This document shows, in pieces, positions 58,201 through 64,000 of a DNA stretch of 64,000 nt. Numbering within the stretch: the first letter of the stretch is position 1; the number at the start of each line of letters is the position of its first letter. This DNA is from Agapanthus africanus (taxonomy: Eukaryota; Streptophyta; Magnoliopsida; Asparagales; Amaryllidaceae). The stretch is taken from assembly GCA_030015575.1 (NCBI GenBank), contig JASDDO010000024.1, positions 219,562,996-219,626,995 on the forward strand. Reading direction: 5' to 3'. Under the pieces are notes generated by a model. That model saw only the letters and a program-made list of their open reading frames with translations. It did not search any database and was not told the origin of the DNA. Made by a program: the position numbers and the translations under genes.

Positions 58201-60012
58201 CTTATATATATTATTTTGCAGGGCAAAGTCTGACCGAGGGTGAGGCAGAGACCGTTGAACCCAGGGGAACAGAGGAGGCGGTGCCTGCCGAACCCGAGCC
58301 GACAGTGGGCAACATCGTTGAGGCCTTGGAGCCTGATGCGGAGGTTGAGGGGCCTATAGCCGAGAAGGTCATTGATGCCCAGCCTGAAGTGGCGGCAGAT
58401 GAAATGATCATTATAACTGAGCCCAGGGTGGTGACGGACGAGGCACTTGAGGCTAGCGACTTCGTGGTGACGGTGGGCGAGACGACCGCGACTACTGCAC
58501 CTGAGGGAGTAGTGGGTGAGGTGGCCATGATTCCCGAGGATGAGCCAACCGCTCCTTCTCTGGAGTCTGGCAATGCTCCAGTCATAGCCCACCCTGTCTA
58601 TGGTCCTCCGCCGTCTCCCAGTCTCGCGAGCACGACAACGGTTCCCATTGAGTCGGGTGATGAGGCCACGGGCGGTGGCCTCATGTCAACAGAGGAAGGA
58701 ATCGCGTCCATTTCAGCTGGCAGCTCATCAGGTAAATCCGAAGTTGCTATCTTCTTTATCTTACCATCCTTTCTGACAAGTTCACATTTGTTCGTAACAC
58801 AGGTGCAACCAGTGCTGATGCCCCGTTGCTCACGGGAGCGCCCTTGACTACTGCTTTAGCGGTGGTCACCTCTCAGCCTTCTCTCATACCGTCAAAGATG
58901 TTGGAAGGTATGGGTTCGCAACTTATTAATCTCACTTTTCAGACATATAATTTGTATACTAAAGTCATATTGTTGTGTCTTTTCAGGAGTGCTCTTTGAT
59001 CATGTATATCAGATGCTGCTCCCACACTTCTCCCTCCCATCCGAACTTGCTTCTTCCTCTGGCGGTGCTGGTGAGTATGATTTCTATTGATATCTTTCTT
59101 TTTTATTGATGGAATTACTTCTAACCCTTTTTTTTATCCCGACTGCAGCGTTACAGATTGAAGGAGGGGATACAAGATCGGCTGTGCCACCGGTCCTTCC
59201 AGCCTTGCCACCAGTCTCAACTGGTACAGCGACTATCACATTGATAACTTCCCTCTCTTTATTTTCTGTACTGTTATCTGATTGCATCCTGTTTCTTTTC
59301 AGCTGTCGTTCTGGCCTCGGCGCCTTTCGAGCCTCGTATTATAATGCCGGCGGGTCCTTATCTGAGAAGTCCGTCTTCAAAAGGCGCCATAAATAGTCTA
59401 CGCATGTTGAGTGACTATGTCGAGAAACTCAACGTTGAAACTCCTACATCTGCCGCAAACTTCGCTACGGTGGTTAACCCGATGTTGGCAATACTCGTTA
59501 ACTTTCATGATGAGGGCTTCATCGCATCTTGGGTTAACCATTGCAGGGAGATCGATGCCCGCCTGTATCAGTTAGAGTCGCTACGTCCCGCTCCCGAGAC
59601 CTTGGCTACCAGTAATCAAAGAACAGCGTGGATTGAGCGGAGCGATTCTTACTTCCGCCATCTCAAACAAGAAGTTATTTCAAGGCGTAAGGAGTGCGGT
59701 GAGACCTCGAGCAAGTCTGCCCAGCTGCGTGTTCGGGTAGAGGCCAATGCTGTACGGCTGAAGGCTGCCTTTGAGGGTCTTCTGCAATGTCTTTCTGAAG
59801 GGTTATCCTTGAGGCAACAGCTTGACGTTGTTGAACGGGATGCACCCAGCCAAGAAGCGGCCAAGAAGGCGGCCGAGGAGAAACTTTCATCCTTTTTGCA
59901 GCAGCGGACCCAAGTGGAAGCGGAGGTGGCCGCGGCAGCCGCTCAGGAGGAGGCGCTGAAGGAAGTGCGAGAGCAACTTGTGGATTTACTAAAGACACTT
60001 CCTCCTCAGTAG
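55203..60012 (+). pseudogene. Plant-mobile-domain antisense gene, unit 2 (eight coding exons)
   Basis: Coding exons: 55203-57526, 57608-57688, 57779-58150, 58222-58731, 58803-58907, 58987-59070, 59149-59223, 59303-60012. All seven introns are GT-AG, short (70-90 bp) and in phase 1. Exon 1 holds the plant mobile domain (WWFKAFLEQWNIPTHTF, REVSISLEEFAEVSGLP, YEELLPTDEYVF, FMRYNPPHRFAQQLGYDQG) and then a basic, proline-rich tail. Exons 3-7 are acidic and low complexity. Exon 8 has a helical, coiled-coil-like end (EAAKKAAEEKLSSFLQQRTQ). Two single-base frameshifts in exon 1 (near 56019 and 56390) break it; splice sites look intact. AATAAA follows at 60116. It is antisense to its retroelement, with its promoter in the LTR. 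Confidence 0.8.
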
Positions 60013-60115
60013 CTATCCCTTTTTTGTATCATTTGTGCTTGTAGATGAAAGAATGTGTATATATATATTTTTTTATTCTTTAACACAATGTATTCTGTAC
60101 CCAATCAAGTTTATG

Positions 60116-60121
60116 AATAAA
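60116..60121 (+). terminator. Poly(A) signal of the unit 2 antisense gene
   Basis: AATAAA 104 bp after the stop codon, preceded by a TGTATATATATA stretch like plant far-upstream elements. Confidence 0.6.
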
Positions 60122-60269
60122 AGATACACATTTTCTGTAATTTCTTGTGTCATTTCTCTGCCTTTTCTTTCTTTTATTATCAGCACGCCACCTTAGTAAA
60201 CATGGTCAAGAGATAATAGAGCACGCATCTTGACTTTCTTAAGAAATAGCGATGGCTTAGGCCCCAGGT

Positions 60270-60500
60270 TCAGATCTGCTGCCTAAGACTTTTCAACTCC
60301 ATGAGCCGTGAAGGTCTCGTAGAGATTTTTCTCCCTACGGATCGAGAGGATCTCGTAGGTGGGTTTTTCTCCTTAGGAATCGTGAGGATTCCTAAGTGTG
60401 GTTTTCTCTTATAAGTCGTAAGGATCCTATAAGAGAATTTTTCCCTCTTACGAGTCGAGAGGACTCGTAAGCGGTTGTTTCCCTCCTCGTCGAAACTCGA
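60270..60500. repeat. Hairpin array of unit 2, inner set
   Basis: Four to five hairpins. Two are perfect 9-7-9 structures: 60372-60396 (CTTAGGAAT, loop CGTGAGG, ATTCCTAAG) and 60447-60471 (CTTACGAGT, loop CGAGAGG, ACTCGTAAG). Spacers are pyrimidine-rich (TTTTTCTCC). Mirrors 11600-12120 of element A. Confidence 0.8.
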
Positions 60501-60599
60501 CTTTGGAGAGTGAGACCCGTGAATAGTATGCAAGAGACCGTTTAGATCTACTTGTAGGGTCCCATTGTTCAGGAAGTAAGTTTTTTAGTCCATGCTGTC

Positions 60600-61560
60600 T
60601 GAGGCTTCATCTTGCAAGTTGAGACGAATTGGGAATTTTCCCGCGGAGACACCAGTTTCTCCGCGAGTCGACGCGGATCAGAAAGCTCTCGTCAAGGAGT
60701 GTTTGTATCCGTGAGTCGAGGGGTTTGCTAGGGATTATTTGTTTCCCAAGCGCCAAGGATTATTTGTTTCCTTGGGGTTTGAAACGAGTCGAAGATTTCC
60801 CACAGAGGCACTGGTGGCTCTGCGAGTCGACGCGGATCAGGAGGCTCTCGTCAAAGAGTATTTGTATCCGTGAGTCGAGGAGTTTGCTAGGGATTATTTG
60901 TTTCCCAAGAGCCAAGGATTATTTGTTTCCTTAGGGTTTGAAACGAGTCGAGAATTTCCCACGGAGGCACTGGTGGCTCTGCGAGTCGACGCGGATCAGG
61001 AGGCTCTCGTCAAGGAGTGTTTGTATCCGTGAGTCGAGGAGTTTGCTAGGGATTATTTGTTTCCCAAGCGCCAAGGATTATTTGTTTCCTTGGGGTTTGA
61101 AACGAGTCAAGAATTTCCCACGGAGGCACTGGTGGCTCTGCGAGTCGACGCGGATCAGGAGGCTCTCGTCAAGGAGTGTTTGTATCCGTGAGTCGAGGAG
61201 TTTGCTAGGGATTATTTGTTCCCCAAGTGCCAAGGATTATTTGTTTCCTTGGGGTTTGAAACGAGTCGAGAATTTCCCACGGAGGCACTGGTGGCTCTGC
61301 GAGTCGACGCGGATCAAGAGGCTCTCATCAAGGAGTGTTTGTATCCGTGAGTCGAGGATTTTGCTAGGGATTATTTGTTTCCCAAGCGCCAAGGATTATT
61401 TGTTTCCTTGGGGTTTGAAACGAGTCGAGGATATCCCACGGAGGCATTGGTGGCTCTGCGAGTCGACGCGGATCAGGAGGCTCTCGTCAAGGAGTGTTTG
61501 TTTCCTTGAGTCGAGGAGTTTGCTGAAGACACTGGTTTCTTCAGAGTTGGACTGAACCGT
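60600..61560. repeat. 159-bp tandem repeat, six copies
   Basis: GCGAGTCGACGCGGATCA at 60663, 60822, 60981, 61140, 61299 and 61458: exact 159-bp spacing with no indels. Each unit has two small hairpins with one loop: GGGATTATTTGTTTCCC and CCAAGGATTATTTGTTTCCTTGG (the latter 60-90% of a 23-base unit, arms CCAAGGA/TCCTTGG). Because 159 is divisible by three, long ORFs (to 61555) run through it; they look like by-products. Tandem repeats in the 3' region of Tat/Ogre elements are known to seed satellites. Confidence 0.85.
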
Positions 61561-61689
61561 CGAGATTTGGCTTCGTCTTCTGGCGGAGCCTGTTGGGAAA
61601 ATATGGTTCCCTCTTTGTTTACGCCCTTGGATTGTATACAGGGATCAATGTGATCTTAACTGTAGGACCAAAGTTTTATCATCATTTTT

Positions 61690-61935
61690 TTTGTTTTATC
61701 TCCGCGATGCTCTATCATTTCAGCTTTTATATCGCGAAGGTCACGATTGCCCAATCATTTCGGCTGTTTTTCGCGGTGCCCAATCATTTCGGCTATTTAT
61801 TTTATTTTTACTCACTGCTTTTTATTGCGAGTTGCCCAATCATTTCGGCTATTTTGCATGCATACATTTTTACTTGCTGCTTTTTATTGCAAGTTGCCCT
61901 ATCATTTCGGCTATTTTGTATGCATGTGCGGCCTA
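61690..61935. repeat. Reversed GCCGAAATGATTGGGCA repeats
   Basis: TGCCCAATCATTTCGGC and variants five times between 61711 and 61914. Counterpart of 9488-9780 in the opposite orientation. Confidence 0.75.
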
Positions 61936-61944
61936 CTGGCTTTT

Positions 61945-62605
61945 CGCCGTAAGCCGATTTTGGCATCAGCACCGCTACAAATGGGATATTACCAGGAGCG
62001 AATCATCATCTGCTTCCGTCGATGTCGAACGAAGGTGGCTTAGCGAACAGGGTTAGGGTCCTGTCGACTAAGGCTTTGACTTCATGAGCCGTAAGGGTCT
62101 CACAAAGTTATTTCTCCCTACAAGTTATGAGGATCTTATAGGTGTATTTTCTCCTTAGGACTCGTGAGGATTCCTAAGTGTTCGTTTCCTCTGTAAGTCG
62201 TAAGGATCCTACAGGAGGGTTTTCTCCTCATAAATCGAGAGAATTTACAAGGGTTGTTTACCATGCGAACATATCCCCAGTCACGGATGAGACTTGGTTA
62301 GGGAAATGTTTATTCGCGTCCGTGGATTGTATACAAGGGTCAGTATTGAGCCACTTGTAGGGCAATATCGGAAGTTGCGGGGATTGCTTAAGCACAGGTT
62401 TAGGTCTCTGTAACTTAAGACTTTCAACTCTTATGAGCCGTGAGGGTCCCATAAGAGAGTTCTCCTTACGAGTCGTGATGATCTCGTAAGTGTGTTTTCT
62501 CCTTAGGAATCGTGGGGATCCCTAAGTGTGTTGCTCCCTTGTGAGTCGTAAGGATCTCACGCGGGTGGTTTCTCCTTACAAGGTCGAGAGGACCCTATAA
62601 GTGTC
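61945..62605. repeat. Hairpin arrays of unit 2, outer set, and direct-repeat remnant
   Basis: 61945-62040 matches the 9310-9485 repeat in reverse. Then two cycles of hairpins (62085-62250 and 62430-62605) separated by a GTGGATTGTATACAAGGGTC phrase. At 62465-62490, CTTACGAG and CTCGTAAG flank TCGTGATGAT. At 62501-62525, CTTAGGAAT and ATCCCTAAG flank CGTGGGG. Others have one to three mismatches, many of them G-T. Confidence 0.75.
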
Positions 62606-62609
62606 CTTT

Positions 62610-62880
62610 AACGAGGTTGCGTCCTTTCAGGTTTTCACAAACACTCGCCGGTAGCCCCGTTGTTTTTACTCACGGAGCCCTTTCGGGTTTTCATCCGTTC
62701 CCATTTTGCTTATGGACATACCGTTTTTTTTTATTCTTTTTATTTTTATATATTTTTTACGAGGTCGCGCCCTTTCGGGTTTTCATGAACACTCGCCGGT
62801 AGCCCTGCTGTTTTTACTCACGGAGCCCTTTCGGGTTTTCATCCTTGCCCTTTTTGCTTATGGACATACCGTTTTTTTTA
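62610..62880. repeat. Two-copy CCCTTTCGGGTTTTC module
   Basis: Copies near 62612-62730 and 62759-62871, about 147 bp apart. Both hold CACTCGCCGGTAGCCC, ACTCACGGAGCCCTTTCGGG and CTTATGGACATACCG. Element A has one copy at 8590-8730. The T-rich spacers give short artefact ORFs. Confidence 0.7.
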
Positions 62881-62935
62881 ATTCTATTTTTATATTATTT
62901 TTTTTATATCTCATCAGCTTAAATATGCTGCGGTA

Positions 62936-62995
62936 GTAGTTTAAAGGACGTTTCGGTCCGCTATTAGTTTAAGGACGTTTCGATCCGCATTGAGA
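62936..62995. repeat. GGACC repeats next to the integrase, unit 2
   Basis: Two copies of TTTAAGGACGTTTCGNTCCGC-like units, reversed relative to 8378-8466. Confidence 0.65.
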
Positions 62996-63081
62996 GGCTG
63001 GCTACTGCTTATAAAACTTGAGCTTAAGAAGATAGCGAGCGGCCATGGTCGTCGTCACCTATCATTGACCCAGGCTGTGGC

Positions 63082-64000
63082 TCATTCAGCGTAGTATTTC
63101 TTTAGGAAGCGACCGTTTATCGGCCTGAAAGGCCTTTCACCGTGCATATCCATAAGCAGATAGGCCCCACCCTGGTAGACTTTATCTATGATGTACGGGC
63201 CTTCATAGTTTGGCTCGAACTTTCCCCACTTGGCGCGATTGGGGATCATAGGCCTTTTGACCAATAGCACGAGTTCTCCTTGGTGGAATGTCCTCGGTCG
63301 GGTCAATCTTTCATATGAGCGCATCATTTTTGCTTTATAAGCTTCCAGATTTTGTTGCGCTATGGGCCGTGTTTTTTCAAGGGCATCAAGCTCCTCAAGC
63401 CGAAGGTGAGCATTTTTTTCATCTGTCAGCTCGTAGTGGACTGCCACTCATAGAGAGGGTAACTCTATCTCGAGGGGGAGTACTGCTTCCGTCCCAAATA
63501 CCAACGCGTACGGCGTTGTGTTTGTGGCCGTTTTAAATGTAGTTCGATACGCCCAAAGGGCCTCTTGCAGTCTCTCGTGCCAGTCTTTCTTATTTCGAGA
63601 CACCGTTTTCTTTATGATCTTTGTCAATGTTTTGTTGAAAGCATCGGCTAGACTGTTAGCTCGCGGATTATAAACCGAGGAATATCTCCAGTCTATATTG
63701 TGCTGTTGCGCAAAGCGACTGATCTTGTGGATTCTGTAAGCTGGCCCGTTATCGGAGATGATCCGTCGTGGAGTTCCAAACCGATATATGACGTGCGTCT
63801 TGAAGAAGTGGAGGATATTCTCCATCTTCACTTCTCTTAACGGCACTGCTTCTGCCCATTTAGAGAAGTAGTCAGTCTTTGCCAGGATGAAACGATGTCC
63901 CCTGGACGATGCTGGTTCAATGGGGCCGACTATGTCAGTTCCTCACATTTCGAACGGCCAGCTAGCCACCGTTGGATGTAGTGGACTTGGATGTTGATGG
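63082..64000 (-). pseudogene. Tat integrase, C-terminal two thirds, at window edge
   Basis: Minus strand, one frame from the edge to 63082. Core motifs: GTDIVGPIEP, KTDYFSKWAEAVPL, RIISDNGPAY, YNPRANSLADAFNKTLTK, LQEALWAYRTTFKTATNTTP. The first two catalytic aspartates are present. Where Tat integrases normally read LAEAFNKT this has LADAFNKT, aspartate for the catalytic glutamate. The C-terminal part reads GKFEPNYEGPYIIDKVYQGG and ends INGRFLKKYYAE. Two TGA stops break the frame: one near 63937 (tryptophan expected) and one near 63448 (arginine CGA expected, as in element A). RT should lie to the right of the window. Confidence 0.85.

Larger units (their letters stand above)
51847..64000 (-). 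mobile_element. Tat unit 2: 3' LTR, antisense gene, hairpin region, integrase
   Basis: Inserted into the antisense gene of unit 1 (junction GCCGG/TGTTCCCC). In minus order from the right edge: integrase (to 63082), GGACC repeats, GAAA-loop module, hairpin arrays, 159-bp tandem repeat, an antisense gene on the plus strand and the 3' LTR. The 5' half lies beyond 64000. It is the most complete Tat 3' half here. Confidence 0.8.

Noticed and set aside
57696-58592. 298-codon minus-strand ORF
   Set aside because: Shadow of exons 3-4 of the antisense gene; it spans their introns and has no recognisable domain.
60938-61555. 205-codon plus-strand ORF as a repeat protein
   Set aside because: It is the 159-bp tandem repeat read in one frame; a period divisible by three keeps it open. 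No start context, no domain, and it lies within the non-coding 3' region of a retroelement.

Overview
The window is a repeat-dense stretch of a flowering-plant nuclear genome, probably a eudicot. Nearly every base can be assigned to LTR retrotransposons of plant lineages: Ty3/gypsy Tat, Athila and Tekay-type chromovirus, plus Ty1/copia. I recognise no ordinary host gene, tRNA, rRNA or CRISPR array. Most coding sequence is decayed by nonsense changes, frameshifts and deletions.

Layout. 1-286 is a copia protease scrap. 1180-1451 is a short tandem duplication that may come from a host exon. 1571-26894 is a plus-strand Tat composite: three copies of an [antisense ORF + LTR] block (near 1571, 12200 and 13785) and one internal region (4934-12200) with a pre-gag ORF, gag and only the end of integrase. 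The third LTR is split by a 9.6-kb Athila element (15915-25549). 26895-30579 is a minus-strand copia LTR with its leader. 30580-36957 is the 3' end of a second Tat element with two antisense ORFs and an LTR. An inverted LTR fragment follows head-to-head (36961-38559). From 38560 to the right edge the minus-strand elements are nested: a Tekay-type element (38560-46009) broken by Tat unit 1 (46015-51846), itself broken by Tat unit 2 (51847 to beyond 64000).

How the parts work together. The Tat LTRs look like two-way control regions. A sense TATA box drives the retroelement and an oppositely directed TATAAAT box drives an antisense gene lying between pol and the 3' LTR. Between the two TATA boxes lie arrays of CACGTG palindromes. 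In unit 2 the antisense gene can be followed from TATA through a 5' UTR intron and seven coding introns to an AATAAA signal; it encodes a plant-mobile-domain protein with a charged/coiled-coil tail. In the plus-strand elements the same place is held by an unrelated, short, unrecognised protein family (five copies).

The most unusual signal is non-coding. The pol-to-antisense-gene region and the LTRs are built of short hairpins whose arms change from copy to copy but stay complementary, while the loop stays nearly constant. The same ordered series of hairpin blocks is found in the plus element (8380-12120) and, mirrored, in unit 2 (62995-60270).
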